Translations under genes and position numbers: made by a program
Assembly (NCBI GenBank): GCA_017502265.1
Contig: JAFVVI010000030.1
Coordinates: 1-48,937, forward strand
Length of the DNA: 48,937 nucleotides
Source: Oscillospiraceae bacterium
GTDB lineage: Bacteria; Bacillota; Clostridia; Oscillospirales; Oscillospiraceae
Direction of reading: 5' to 3'
Shown here: positions 33,006-41,792 of the stretch, one piece after another
How the letters are laid out: each line of letters opens with the position of its first letter
Numbering within the stretch: position 1 is the stretch's first letter
Notes under the pieces: model-generated
Databases searched by the model: none
What the model was told of the DNA's origin: nothing
What the model saw: the letters and a program-made list of their open reading frames with translations, nothing else

Positions 33006-34097
33006 ATGAACAAGCTGGGTTTCGGTTTGATGCGCCTGCCCAAACTGGGTGATTCCTATGACTGGGATGCCGTCAGTGAAATGGTGGATGCTTTTATGGC
33101 CGGCGGTGGCAACTATTTTGACACCTGCTATACCTATCTGGATGGCAACAGCGATATCGCTGTCAAAAAATGCATAGCGGATCGGAAAGACCGATCCTCC
33201 TTCCGTGTGGCAGAAAAGCTCCCCGGCTATTCCTGCAAAAGCGACGAAGACCTGCAGCGGTGTTTTGATGAATCCCGCGCCCGGTGCGGTGTAGAATACT
33301 TCGATGTGCTGCTGCTCCACTGCCTCACCATCCGCAACTATGCCATCGCCCAGCAGTATGACCAGTTCCGTTTCCTGCAGGAAAAGAAAGCTGCCGGCCT
33401 TGCCAAGCGCATTGGCTTTTCCTATCACGGCAACGCCGCCCTGCTGGACGAGATCCTCACCGCCCACCCGGAGGTGGATGTGGTGCTGCTGCAAATCAAT
33501 TACTTAGACTGGGAGGCCGCGGCCATCGAATCCGGCAAATGCTGCGAAACCTGCCGCAAGCACGGCAAAAGCATCCTTGCCATGGAGCCGGTAAAGGGCG
33601 GTACACTGGCCCAGCTGCCGGAAGAAGCCGAAAAGCTGCTGCGTTCCGTCCACCCGGATTGGACCCCTGCGGATTGGGCGCTGCGGTTTGTCCAGTCCCT
33701 GCCGGATGTGGAGATCGTTTTAAGTGGCATGAGCGCCCTTAGCCAGGTAGAGGCCAACATCAAGCCCTTCCAGCCGCTAACAGAGGACGAAGTATCCCTT
33801 TTGATGCAGGTTCGGGACATAATTGAAAAGGACACCGCCATCGCCTGCACCGGCTGCGGCTACTGTGTCCCCCACTGCCCCAAGCACATTCCCATCAACC
33901 AAATCATCAAGATGTACAACGAATTTTCCCGCGCTCCCAGCGACATCTGGAAGGTCAAAGCGGCTTACAGACACCTGACCCTTTCAGAGGGAAAGGCCTC
34001 GGACTGCATCGGCTGCCGCACCTGCGAAAAATACTGCCCCCAAAACCTGCCCATTGCGGAGCATATCAAAACAATTTCCGAAAAATTTGACAAATAA
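33006..34097 (+). CDS. aldo/keto reductase with C-terminal 4Fe-4S ferredoxin domains
   Basis: 363 residues. Residues 1-265 are an aldo/keto reductase barrel (GFGLMRLP, NYFDTCYTYLDGNSD with the catalytic Asp-Tyr region, and LLLHCLT). Residues 275-363 carry two cluster motifs: CTGCGYCVPHCPKHI and CIGCRTCEKYCPQNL. This fusion is common in anaerobes and probably takes electrons from ferredoxin-type carriers; the substrate is unknown. The start follows GGAGG. It ends the recD2-to-AKR run at a terminator. Confidence 0.92.
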   Translation: MNKLGFGLMRLPKLGDSYDWDAVSEMVDAFMAGGGNYFDTCYTYLDGNSDIAVKKCIADRKDRSSFRVAEKLPGYSCKSDEDLQRCFDESRARCGVEYFDVLLLHCLTIRNYAIAQQYDQFRFLQEKKAAGLAKRIGFSYHGNAALLDEILTAHPEVDVVLLQINYLDWEAAAIESGKCCETCRKHGKSILAMEPVKGGTLAQLPEEAEKLLRSVHPDWTPADWALRFVQSLPDVEIVLSGMSALSQVEANIKPFQPLTEDEVSLLMQVRDIIEKDTAIACTGCGYCVPHCPKHIPINQIIKMYNEFSRAPSDIWKVKAAYRHLTLSEGKASDCIGCRTCEKYCPQNLPIAEHIKTISEKFDK

Positions 34098-34132
34098 CAA
34101 GCGGCGTGACTTTCGTCACGCCGCTCAATTTA
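34098..34132. terminator. bidirectional terminator
   Basis: AGCGGCGTGAC (34100-34110) pairs with GTCACGCCGCT (34115-34125) around TTTC, between convergent genes. Confidence 0.88.
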
Positions 34133-34133
34133 T

Positions 34134-34961
34134 TTATGTGGTAGTATAACCACAGGTGTCACATTCGCATTCCTTGTCGCAGCCGGAGGGAGCAAAAGCC
34201 TGCTCTGGGAAGGGGATCTTGGAGAACAGTTCGCAGGGATCCTCGGCGCAGCCGGGACTGTCGCAGCACTCCTTGGTGGGAATGCTGTAATCCAGGAACG
34301 GCACTACCAGCTGGGCATCCCGCTCCAGACGGATGATGGAGAACTGTCCCAAGGTCACCAGCAGCCGCCGCTGCTCGCCGCAAAGCACCAATTCTTCATC
34401 GAAGCAGCCGCAAATGCCCTCGGGAATCTGCTGGACGGCCGTCTCCCGGGGACAGTGGCACACATCCACTACCTTGGAGCTGAGGACCATGGGATCCAAC
34501 ACCTCTACCACAGCGGTGGGCCGGTTTACGCTGGCAACCGTCACGCCGTCCGGGCCACCCAGACGGGTATCGCTTGTGAAGATGTGGGCGCGGCTATCCT
34601 CGCCACACAGCACCGCCCGCTTGGAGAACACCGCCACGCCGTGCAAGGTCACAGGCCGGCAAGCGCCCACCACCGCATCGGCAAGGACCCGGTAATAGAA
34701 GGTCGCCTCCACGCAATAATGGTTGCGATCAAAGGCCACAGGCTCCACATCTATATAAGTATACAGCAGTTCTGTACACCGCACCTTTGCCCCCGCGCAG
34801 CCGTCCAAAATGTTCTGAGACCCTCTGGTTAAATAAACCCGCAGATCTTCGATGCAATCTTTATCCCGGCAGCTGTCGGTGATCTTTCGGGTGTGAATGG
34901 AAAGAGCCTGCTGCAGATCGTTGAGATCGCAGGGGACACTTCCCGGACAATTCTCACGCAT
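34134..34961 (-). CDS. Cys-rich conserved clostridial protein, unknown function
   Basis: 275 residues from ATG 34961, preceded by GGGAGGT; the longer frame to 35042 is not supported. There are about 20 cysteines, clustered at the N-terminus (CPGSVPC, CRDKDC), in the middle (CGCFDEELVLCG) and at the C-terminus (CCDSPGCAEDPC, CDKECECDTCGY). Two beta-rich repeats of similar pattern (YTYIDVEPVAFDRNHYCVEATFYYRV; RRLLVTLGQFSIIRLERDAQLVVPF) are visible. I recall homologues in many spore-forming Clostridia annotated as hypothetical; a coat or exosporium role is possible but not shown. No signal peptide. Confidence 0.75.
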   Translation of the reverse strand: MRENCPGSVPCDLNDLQQALSIHTRKITDSCRDKDCIEDLRVYLTRGSQNILDGCAGAKVRCTELLYTYIDVEPVAFDRNHYCVEATFYYRVLADAVVGACRPVTLHGVAVFSKRAVLCGEDSRAHIFTSDTRLGGPDGVTVASVNRPTAVVEVLDPMVLSSKVVDVCHCPRETAVQQIPEGICGCFDEELVLCGEQRRLLVTLGQFSIIRLERDAQLVVPFLDYSIPTKECCDSPGCAEDPCELFSKIPFPEQAFAPSGCDKECECDTCGYTTT

Positions 34962-35076
34962 AGTAATTACCTCCCGATAGAATTTGGAGAATAAGCTATT
35001 GCTTATGGGACAGTTTATGCACCCCCAAGACCCCCGGTGCAAAAAAATCGGTCATTTTTTAGAAATCGCAAAAATT

Positions 35077-35127
35077 ATACTTTATTTTGTGTTTGCCTCT
35101 TGCAAAAAACACAATATGTAGTATAAT
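35077..35127 (+). promoter_or_regulatory. nrdD promoter with two NrdR boxes
   Basis: Two 16-base sites match the NrdR box ACACWATATNTWGTGT: ATACTTTATTTTGTGT (35077-35092) and ACACAATATGTAGTAT (35109-35124), exactly 32 bases apart (three helical turns). The promoter TTGCAA (35100-35105), 16-base spacer, TATAAT (35122-35127) lies among them, with the second box overlapping the -10. NrdR should therefore repress nrdD. Confidence 0.85.
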
Positions 35128-35168
35128 AGGGAATACAATCGTAATTTGTAGACTAAGGAGGAATGGAT

Positions 35169-37367
35169 ATGAAGATCATCAAACGAAACGGCGCAGAAGT
35201 TACCTTCGATGCCGCCAAGATCGAAACCGCTATTACCAAGGCCAACAATGCCGTGGAAGAAAATGTCCGCATGACCCCCCTGCAGATCAGCCGCATCACC
35301 GAGCATGTGCAGATCAGCTGCGAGCAGATGGGCCGCAGTCCCTCTGTGGAGGAGATCCAGGACCTGGTAGAAAAGGCCATCATGGCCCATGGCGCTTATG
35401 AAGTAGCCAAGTGCTACATCACCTACCGCTACACCCGCAGTCTCCTGCGGCAGGCCAACACCACCGACGACCGCATCCTGACCCTCATCGAAAGCAATAA
35501 CGAAGAGGTCAAGCAGGAAAATGCCAACAAAAACCCCACCATCAACGCCGTCCAGCGAGACTATATGGCAGGCGAGGTATCAAAGGATATCACCAGCCGC
35601 ATTTTGCTGCCCAAGGAGATCGTGGATGCCCACAACGCCGGCATCATCCACTTCCACGATTCGGACTACTATGCCCAGCATATGCACAACTGCGACCTTG
35701 TGAACCTGGATGATATGCTGCAAAACGGCACAGTGATCTCCGGCACACTGATTGAAAAGCCCCACTCTTTCTCCACCGCCTGCAACATCGCCACCCAGAT
35801 CATCGCCCAGGTGGCCTCCAACCAGTACGGCGGTCAGTCCATTTCCCTCACCCACCTTGCCCCCTTCGTGCAGATCAGCCGTGAGAAGATCCGCAAGGCC
35901 GTAGAAAAGGAAATGCAAGAACTGAACATCTCCCTCTCCGAGGAGGCTATTTCCAAGCTGGTGGAATCCCGGCTGCGGGACGAGGTCAGCAAGGGCGTGC
36001 AGACCATTCAGTATCAGGTCATCACCCTGATGACCACCAACGGTCAGGCCCCCTTTATCACCGTGTTTATGTATCTGAACGAGGCCCGGAACGAGCAGGA
36101 GAAGAAGGACCTTGCCCTCATAATCGAAGAAATGCTTCGTCAGCGCTACGAGGGCGTCAAGAACGAAAAGGGTGTGTGGATCACCCCCGCCTTCCCCAAG
36201 CTGATTTATGTACTGGAAGATGATAACATCACCGAGGACTCTCCCTACTGGTATCTGACTCGCCTTGCCGCCCAGGTCACCGCCAAGCGGATGGTGCCGG
36301 ACTACATCAGCGAGAAGATGATGCTGGAACTGAAGGGCGATGTGTATGTGTGTATGGGCTGCCGCTCCTTCCTGACCCCCGACCGGTTCACAGAAAGCGG
36401 TGTGGGCAACATCGCCAACGCCGGCAATTACGAGCCGGGTAAGCGAAAGTACTACGGCCGGTTCAATCAAGGCGTGGTCACCATCAATCTGGTGGATGTG
36501 GCCCTGTCCTCCGGCCGTGATATGGACAAGTTCTGGCAGATCTTCAACGAGCGGCTGGACCTGTGCTACCGGGCCCTGCTGTGCCGCCACGAACGGCTCA
36601 AGGGCACGCTGTCCGATGCCGCCCCCATTTTGTGGCAGCACGGCGCGCTGGCCCGTTTGGAAAAGGGCGAGCCCATCGATAAGCTGCTCTACGGCGGATA
36701 CTCCACCATTTCTTTGGGCTACGCAGGCCTTTACGAGTGCGTCAAATATATGACCGGCCGCTCCCACACCGACCCGGAGGCAAAGCCCTTCGCCCTGCAG
36801 GTGATGCAGCATATGAACGATGCCTGCAAGGGTTGGAAAGCCAAGCACAATGTTGACTTCTCCCTCTACGGCACACCTCTGGAATCCACCACCTATAAGT
36901 TCGCCAAGTGCCTGCAGCAGCGCTTCGGCAAGATCCCCGGCATCACCGACAAGAGCTATATTACCAACTCCTACCATGTCCATGTGGCCGAGGAGATCGA
37001 CGCTTTTACCAAGCTGCGGTTTGAATCCGAGTTCCAGCAGCTCTCCCCCGGCGGCGCCATCAGCTATGTGGAAGTGCCCAATATGCAGCAGAACATTGAC
37101 GCGGTGCTGGAAGTGATGAAGTTCATTTACGACAACATTATGTACGCCGAGCTGAACACCAAGAGCGACTACTGCCAGTGCTGCGGCTTTGACGGCGAGA
37201 TTGAAATCAAGGAAGACGACGGCAAGCTAATTTGGGTCTGCCCCCAGTGCGGCAACACCGACCAGAGCAAAATGAACGTAGCCCGCCGGACCTGCGGCTA
37301 CATCGGCACCCAGTATTGGAATCAAGGCCGTACCCAGGAGATCAAAGATCGCGTCCTGCACCTGTAA
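35169..37367 (+). CDS. nrdD: anaerobic (class III) ribonucleoside-triphosphate reductase
   Basis: 732 residues. An ATP-cone domain (about 1-90, KIIKRNGAEVTFDAAKIETAI) senses ATP/dATP. The ten-strand barrel follows, with zinc-binding CQCCG and CPQCG (about 660-695) and the C-terminal glycyl radical site RTCGYIGTQYWNQGR. It reduces ribonucleotides without oxygen, using a glycine radical made by NrdG. ATG 35169 is preferred over 35163 because AGGAGG (35156-35161) abuts the latter. A terminator follows directly and no nrdG activase is next to it, so the activase gene must lie elsewhere. Confidence 0.97.
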   Translation: MKIIKRNGAEVTFDAAKIETAITKANNAVEENVRMTPLQISRITEHVQISCEQMGRSPSVEEIQDLVEKAIMAHGAYEVAKCYITYRYTRSLLRQANTTDDRILTLIESNNEEVKQENANKNPTINAVQRDYMAGEVSKDITSRILLPKEIVDAHNAGIIHFHDSDYYAQHMHNCDLVNLDDMLQNGTVISGTLIEKPHSFSTACNIATQIIAQVASNQYGGQSISLTHLAPFVQISREKIRKAVEKEMQELNISLSEEAISKLVESRLRDEVSKGVQTIQYQVITLMTTNGQAPFITVFMYLNEARNEQEKKDLALIIEEMLRQRYEGVKNEKGVWITPAFPKLIYVLEDDNITEDSPYWYLTRLAAQVTAKRMVPDYISEKMMLELKGDVYVCMGCRSFLTPDRFTESGVGNIANAGNYEPGKRKYYGRFNQGVVTINLVDVALSSGRDMDKFWQIFNERLDLCYRALLCRHERLKGTLSDAAPILWQHGALARLEKGEPIDKLLYGGYSTISLGYAGLYECVKYMTGRSHTDPEAKPFALQVMQHMNDACKGWKAKHNVDFSLYGTPLESTTYKFAKCLQQRFGKIPGITDKSYITNSYHVHVAEEIDAFTKLRFESEFQQLSPGGAISYVEVPNMQQNIDAVLEVMKFIYDNIMYAELNTKSDYCQCCGFDGEIEIKEDDGKLIWVCPQCGNTDQSKMNVARRTCGYIGTQYWNQGRTQEIKDRVLHL

Positions 37368-37375
37368 TATTTCGC

Positions 37376-37410
37376 AAAAAAGACCTGCCCCCAAAGGGCA
37401 GGTCTTTTGC
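37376..37410. terminator. bidirectional terminator after nrdD
   Basis: AAAGACCTGCCC pairs with GGGCAGGTCTTT around CCAAA; shared by the convergent flavodiiron gene. Confidence 0.88.
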
Positions 37411-37418
37411 TTTATCAA

Positions 37419-39212
37419 TTATCCCAAAGGCTCAAAGTCGGCAGCGCCGTGCTTACACAGGGGGCAGACCAGATCATCGGGCAGCTCCTCGCCCTCATGC
37501 ACCCAGCCGCAGATCTTGCACACGAAGCCCTTCTTCTCTGCGTCGGGCTTGGGCTTTACATTCTGCATATAGTAGGTGTAGGTCATGGTCTCCGCCTTGC
37601 TCAGGTTGGCGCACTGGACCACATCGCAGATGAACATCACATGGGTACCCAGATCCATCTGGTTGATCACCTTGCAGCTGATGAAAGCATTGGCATACTT
37701 ATCCAAGAACAGCAGACCGTTGCTTGCCCGCTGGGCGTGGTCGAAGTCGGCAAACTTATCGGTGTCCCGGCCGGAGTGGAAGCCAAACCGCTCAAAGATG
37801 GCAAAGGGCGCATCCTGGGACAGGGTAGAAATGTTCAGCTTGCCGGTCTTGGCAATCACATCGCAGGAGTAGTTGAGTTTGTTGACAGTTACCGCCACCC
37901 GGTTGGGGGTATTGGTCACCTGGGTCACTGTGTTGACGATAAGGCCGTTATCCTTGTTGCCATCGTTGGTGGTAACCACATACAGGCCGTAGCCGATGTT
38001 GAACAGTGCGGTGGGGTCCACGAAATCGTCCTGCACCGTAACTTCCATATAGGAAGCCGCCAGCTCGTCAGCCAGACGACCAATTTCCTTCACATTCTCG
38101 TCGCTCATAGCGGACATAATTGTCACATTGTTTTCGGCGTAGGTAATGTTCTTGGATTTGGCCAGTTTTTCCTTCATCACTTTGATAGCCGTGGGCGACC
38201 AGGAACCGTTTTCGATCATGGCCACAGTGCGGTTCTGGAAGTTCCGCTCGGTGAGCTTATCCAGATAGGTGCGCATATAGGGGAACACATCGGCGTTATA
38301 GGTAGTGGTAGCCAGCACCAGCTTATCGTAACGGAAGGCATCGGACACGGCCAGAGCCATATCGCACCGGGCCAGATCGTGCACCACCACATTGGGCACT
38401 TCCCGCTTCCGCAGCTCCAGCGCCAGCAGCTCAGCAGCCTCCTTGGTATGGCCGTAAATGGAGGTGTAAGCAATCACGATACCCTCGGTCTCCGGGGTGT
38501 AGCTGGACCACAGATCGTAGAGTTTATTGTAGTGGCCGAGGTTCTCGGTGAGCACCGGGCCGTGGAGGGGGCAAATGATCTGAATATCCAGAGTAGCAGC
38601 CACCTTCAGAATATTCTGCACCTGCTTGCCGTACTTACCCACAATGCCGATAAAGTACCGGCGGGCCTCGTCATCCCAAGGCTCAGTAATATCCAGCGCG
38701 CCAAACTTACCGAAGCCGTCAGCAGAGAACAGCACCTTATCATAGCTATCATAAGTCATCATAACCTCGGGCCAGTGGACCATGGGTGCAAAGGCAAAGG
38801 TCAGGGTGTGCTTACCCAAAGACAGCGTGCCAAAATTCTCCACTGTCAGCTGATTGCGCATGGTCAGTTTGGGAAAGAACTGGCCGATCATCTGAAAGGT
38901 CTTCACATTGGCAACTACCGTAACCTGGGGATATGTATTGACAAAGGCCTCAATGGAGGCTGCGTGGTCCGGCTCCATATGCTGCACCACCAGATAATCC
39001 GGCTGCCGGCCGGCAAGAGCCTTTTCAATATTCTTCAGCCATTCACCGGTCTTGCTGGCATCGATGGTGTCCATCACGGCCACCTTCTCGTCCAGAATTA
39101 CATAAGAATTGTAGGCCATGCCGTTGGGGACAACATACTGACCCTCAAACAGATCTACCTCATGGTCATTGGCGCCTACATATAAAATTGTATCCGTTAC
39201 TTTTCTGAGCAT
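37419..39212 (-). CDS. flavodiiron protein fused to flavin reductase and rubredoxin domains
   Basis: 597 residues in four modules. A metallo-beta-lactamase-like diiron domain (1-250) has ligands H78-x-E80-x-D82-H83, His146, Asp165 and His217. A flavodoxin domain (about 255-395) starts IVIAYTSIYGHTKEAAE. A flavin-reductase-like domain (about 410-555) contains NGLIVNTVTQVTNTPNRVAVTVNK. A C-terminal rubredoxin (560-597) has CKICGWVHEGE and CPLCK. Such proteins reduce oxygen to water or NO to N2O and protect anaerobes. Fusing reductase and rubredoxin makes a nearly self-contained electron chain. It is divergent from a ZIP transporter, with a palindromic operator between. Confidence 0.95.
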   Translation of the reverse strand: MLRKVTDTILYVGANDHEVDLFEGQYVVPNGMAYNSYVILDEKVAVMDTIDASKTGEWLKNIEKALAGRQPDYLVVQHMEPDHAASIEAFVNTYPQVTVVANVKTFQMIGQFFPKLTMRNQLTVENFGTLSLGKHTLTFAFAPMVHWPEVMMTYDSYDKVLFSADGFGKFGALDITEPWDDEARRYFIGIVGKYGKQVQNILKVAATLDIQIICPLHGPVLTENLGHYNKLYDLWSSYTPETEGIVIAYTSIYGHTKEAAELLALELRKREVPNVVVHDLARCDMALAVSDAFRYDKLVLATTTYNADVFPYMRTYLDKLTERNFQNRTVAMIENGSWSPTAIKVMKEKLAKSKNITYAENNVTIMSAMSDENVKEIGRLADELAASYMEVTVQDDFVDPTALFNIGYGLYVVTTNDGNKDNGLIVNTVTQVTNTPNRVAVTVNKLNYSCDVIAKTGKLNISTLSQDAPFAIFERFGFHSGRDTDKFADFDHAQRASNGLLFLDKYANAFISCKVINQMDLGTHVMFICDVVQCANLSKAETMTYTYYMQNVKPKPDAEKKGFVCKICGWVHEGEELPDDLVCPLCKHGAADFEPLG

Positions 39213-39259
39213 TTGGGATTTCCTCCTGTTTTTAGCCGATCGGCCTGATTTCTGATATT

Positions 39260-39288
39260 ATCATAACAGAAATTCCATCATTTGTCAA
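39260..39288 (-). promoter_or_regulatory. sigma-A promoter of flavodiiron gene
   Basis: On the minus strand: TTGACA (39288-39283), 17-base spacer, TATGAT (39265-39260). The -35 lies two bases from the palindrome at 39291. Confidence 0.82.
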
Positions 39289-39290
39289 TA

Positions 39291-39311
39291 TAAGAATGAT
39301 TCTTATTCTTA
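39291..39311. promoter_or_regulatory. 7-1-7 palindrome, Fur/PerR-type operator
   Basis: TAAGAAT-G-ATTCTTA (39291-39305) is a perfect 7-1-7 inverted repeat, extended by another TTCTTA (39306-39311). The geometry is that of Fur, PerR and Zur boxes. It sits between the divergent -35 elements of the flavodiiron and ZIP genes, so one metal- or peroxide-responsive regulator could control both. Confidence 0.7.
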
Positions 39312-39320
39312 AAATATTTC

Positions 39321-39348
39321 TTGACAAAATTACCCTTTATTATATAGA
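39321..39348 (+). promoter_or_regulatory. promoter of ZIP transporter gene
   Basis: TTGACA (39321-39326), 16-base spacer, TATAGA (39343-39348). Confidence 0.65.
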
Positions 39349-39376
39349 ATAACAGTGAGAAAAAGGAGGTATCCTT

Positions 39377-40135
39377 ATGGAGCTTGTTTTACTGACAGCC
39401 TTGGGCGTTGGCGGTGCAACTGTTTTCGGCACCGTCCTTGGCTTTATTTTCAAAAAAATATCCCACCGCTTCAGCGACATTGTGCTGTCCTTTGCTGCCG
39501 GCGTGATGCTGGCAGCGGCGGTGATCGGTTTGATTTTGCCCTCGCTGGAGCACGGCGGAAAGCTTGGTATTCTTTATACCGTGGCCGGTGTGTTTGCTGG
39601 CGCGCTGTGTGTCAACGTCTTTGACCGCATCGTTCCCCATCTCCACCGACTCACCGGCGCCGACCAGGAGCAGCACCCGGCGGACACTGCAAAGCTGAAC
39701 AAAGTGCTTCTGTTCGTCACCGCCATCGCCATTCACAACCTGCCGGAGGGCATCGCTGCCGGTGTCAGCTTCGGCTCTGGAGATAACGCTGCCGCGCTGA
39801 CCGTGGCCGGCGGTATTGCATTACAAAATATCCCCGAGGGTATGGTCATCGTAGGCCCGATGCTGGCGGCAGGCATGAAGCCGGGCAGAACTTTTTTAAT
39901 TGCAGCCGCCACCGGTGTGGTGGAGGTACTGGGTACATTGTTAGGTTACTTTGCTGTTACCCTGTCTACAGCCATCCTGCCCTTTGCCCTGGCCTTTGCC
40001 GGCGGTACCATGCTCTATGTCATCAGCGACGAAATGATCCCCGAGACCCACGCCCACGGCAGCGAACGGGGCGCCACCTATTCCCTGCTGGTAGGCTTCT
40101 GCCTGATGCTGGTATTCGATGTGCTGCTAAATTAG
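39377..40135 (+). CDS. ZIP family divalent metal transporter
   Basis: 252 residues, eight membrane helices. The metal-site helix 4 motif AIAIHNLPEGIAAG and the helix 5 motif GIALQNIPEGMVI are typical of bacterial ZIP proteins; a short His-containing loop (HLHRLTGADQEQHPAD) lies between helices 3 and 4. ZIPs import zinc, iron or manganese. AAGGAGGT precedes ATG 39377. The shared operator with the flavodiiron gene hints at iron or manganese. Confidence 0.92.
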   Translation: MELVLLTALGVGGATVFGTVLGFIFKKISHRFSDIVLSFAAGVMLAAAVIGLILPSLEHGGKLGILYTVAGVFAGALCVNVFDRIVPHLHRLTGADQEQHPADTAKLNKVLLFVTAIAIHNLPEGIAAGVSFGSGDNAAALTVAGGIALQNIPEGMVIVGPMLAAGMKPGRTFLIAAATGVVEVLGTLLGYFAVTLSTAILPFALAFAGGTMLYVISDEMIPETHAHGSERGATYSLLVGFCLMLVFDVLLN

Positions 40136-40146
40136 TTTTTCAAAAT

Positions 40147-40180
40147 AATACGCCTGTCAAAACGACAGGCGTATCTTTTT
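40147..40180. terminator. bidirectional terminator
   Basis: ATACGCCTGTC (40148-40158) pairs with GACAGGCGTAT (40164-40174); T run follows. Confidence 0.85.
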
Positions 40181-40871
40181 ACAGTTTTTGATTATCCAAC
40201 AGGCTCTCCAATTCAGAAAGCGCTTTGATTTCATAATTCGGACGCAGATCTCCCGGACAAGGTTTGCCATAACTGTTTACCCAGCAGGTTAGAATCCCCG
40301 CCTGCTTGCCGCCCAGAATATCCGAGCTGAGACTGTCCCCCACGATCATGGCTTTTGCCCGGTCAAAACCGGGGATTCGGGCGAAACATCGATTAAAATA
40401 TTCTATATCCGGCTTATTCACGCCAATCTCCTGGGAGATAAAAATCCCCTGGAAGAAACGGGCGATATCCGCGCTTTCTATACGGCCGGCCTGCACATGG
40501 GATGTGCCGTTGCTGGCTAAGTACAGCTTATATTTCCGGCTTAAGGCCTCCACCGCCTCCCGGGCGCCGGGGAGAAAATAATGGCCCGTACCTAAATTCT
40601 TTTCATAGGCTCTGGCGCACTGCGCCGGCTCTACGGCGATGCCGTATTCGGCAAACAGATCTCCGAAACGGTCCACCAAAAGGGCCTCCCGGGTCACCTC
40701 TTTCCGCTCCAGCCGCTCCCAATATCCCTTATTGATCAAATGATACCGGGCCAGCACTTCCTGTTCCGGCTCCAAACCGAAGGACTGCAAGGTTTTGGCC
40801 AAAGCGATGCGCTCCGCCTTTTGAAAGTCCAAAATGGTATCATCCAAATCTAAAAACAGAAATTCGATCAT
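40179..40871 (-). CDS. HAD hydrolase, YjjG-like nucleotidase
   Basis: 230 residues. HAD motif I FLDLDDTILDF (7-17), motif II LASNGTS, motif III Lys in GVNKPD and motif IV VGDSLSSDILGG. The length, helical cap and ASNGTSHVQAGR segment match the YjjG group, which dephosphorylates nucleoside monophosphates, including non-canonical pyrimidines. ATG overlaps the rsmA stop by four bases, so the two are coupled. Confidence 0.9.
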   Translation of the reverse strand: MIEFLFLDLDDTILDFQKAERIALAKTLQSFGLEPEQEVLARYHLINKGYWERLERKEVTREALLVDRFGDLFAEYGIAVEPAQCARAYEKNLGTGHYFLPGAREAVEALSRKYKLYLASNGTSHVQAGRIESADIARFFQGIFISQEIGVNKPDIEYFNRCFARIPGFDRAKAMIVGDSLSSDILGGKQAGILTCWVNSYGKPCPGDLRPNYEIKALSELESLLDNQKL

Positions 40872-41734
40872 TGCTGCTTTCTCCTGTAGATGGCATTGGC
40901 AAGGGCGGCAAACTGGGCAATATCCAGCGTCTCGCCCCGGACATTCTCAGAAAAGCCACACGCTGCAATGACCTCTCCTGCCCCCTCCTTGCCCAATTCC
41001 GGGAAACCGGCGGCCAGACCGTTCTGCAACTTTTTCCGCCGCATAGCAAAGCTTGCCCGCACCGTACGGAAGAAAGTAGCCTTATCCAAAATCTCCCAAG
41101 GCAGACACTTCCGAACCTTCAGCATAATCACCGCGGAGGTCACCTTAGGTTGGGGCAGGAAGCAATGGGCGGGCACATCAAAAAGGATCTCCGGCTCACC
41201 GTAAAACTGACAGAACACCGTAAAGGCGCTGTAGTCCGCTGTGCCGGGCTTTGCGGCGATCCGTTGCGCAACTTCCTTCTGGACCATAACAGTCACTGCA
41301 TCAAAGCACTCCGCCTCCAGTAAAGCGGTGAGAATGGGCGAGGTAATATAGTATGGCAGGTTGGCGCAGGCCACAGGCTTCAAGCCGGCAAATTTCTCTG
41401 CCACCAGCTTGGCAACATCCTGCTTCAGCACATCGTCCCAGATGATCTCCAGATTGTCAAACTCCCCAACGGTCTGATTTAAAATCGGCTCCAGCCGCTT
41501 ATCCAGCTCCACCGCGCAGACCTTCCCAGCCCGCAAGGCAAGCTGCTGGGTCAGTGGGCCGATGCCCGGACCGATCTCCAGCACACCGGTATGCTTATCC
41601 ACCCCGGATCGCTCCGCGATCTGCTCCGGGACCCACCGGGCGATGAGGAAATTCTGGCCCTTTGCTTTGGAAAAGTGGAAGCCGTGCTCCGCAAGCAGAG
41701 GCTTCATCACCTGAATGTCACATACATCGATCAT
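40868..41734 (-). CDS. rsmA: 16S rRNA dimethyladenosine transferase
   Basis: 288 residues. It dimethylates two adjacent adenosines near the 3' end of 16S rRNA. S-adenosylmethionine motif VLEIGPGIGPLT (about 46-57) and the catalytic ANLPYYITSPI (NLPY) motif are present; HFSKAKGQNFL at the N-terminus is characteristic. It lies 58 bases after a YabE-like gene, the same neighbourhood as in Bacillus (yabE-rnmV-ksgA), although rnmV is missing here. Confidence 0.96.
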   Translation of the reverse strand: MIDVCDIQVMKPLLAEHGFHFSKAKGQNFLIARWVPEQIAERSGVDKHTGVLEIGPGIGPLTQQLALRAGKVCAVELDKRLEPILNQTVGEFDNLEIIWDDVLKQDVAKLVAEKFAGLKPVACANLPYYITSPILTALLEAECFDAVTVMVQKEVAQRIAAKPGTADYSAFTVFCQFYGEPEILFDVPAHCFLPQPKVTSAVIMLKVRKCLPWEILDKATFFRTVRASFAMRRKKLQNGLAAGFPELGKEGAGEVIAACGFSENVRGETLDIAQFAALANAIYRRKQQ

Positions 41735-41792
41735 AAAAAAACCGCCTTTCTCCTGCTATCATAGCAGAAAAAAGGCGGATTTGCAATGTAAA

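Noticed and set aside
30590..34097. Complete mre or rod-shape operon
   Set aside because: No mreC, mreD or penicillin-binding protein gene lies beside the mreB-family gene.
37407..39185. 592-codon open frame antisense to the flavodiiron gene
   Set aside because: A shadow created by codon bias; the flavodiiron frame has all metal ligands and rubredoxin cysteines.
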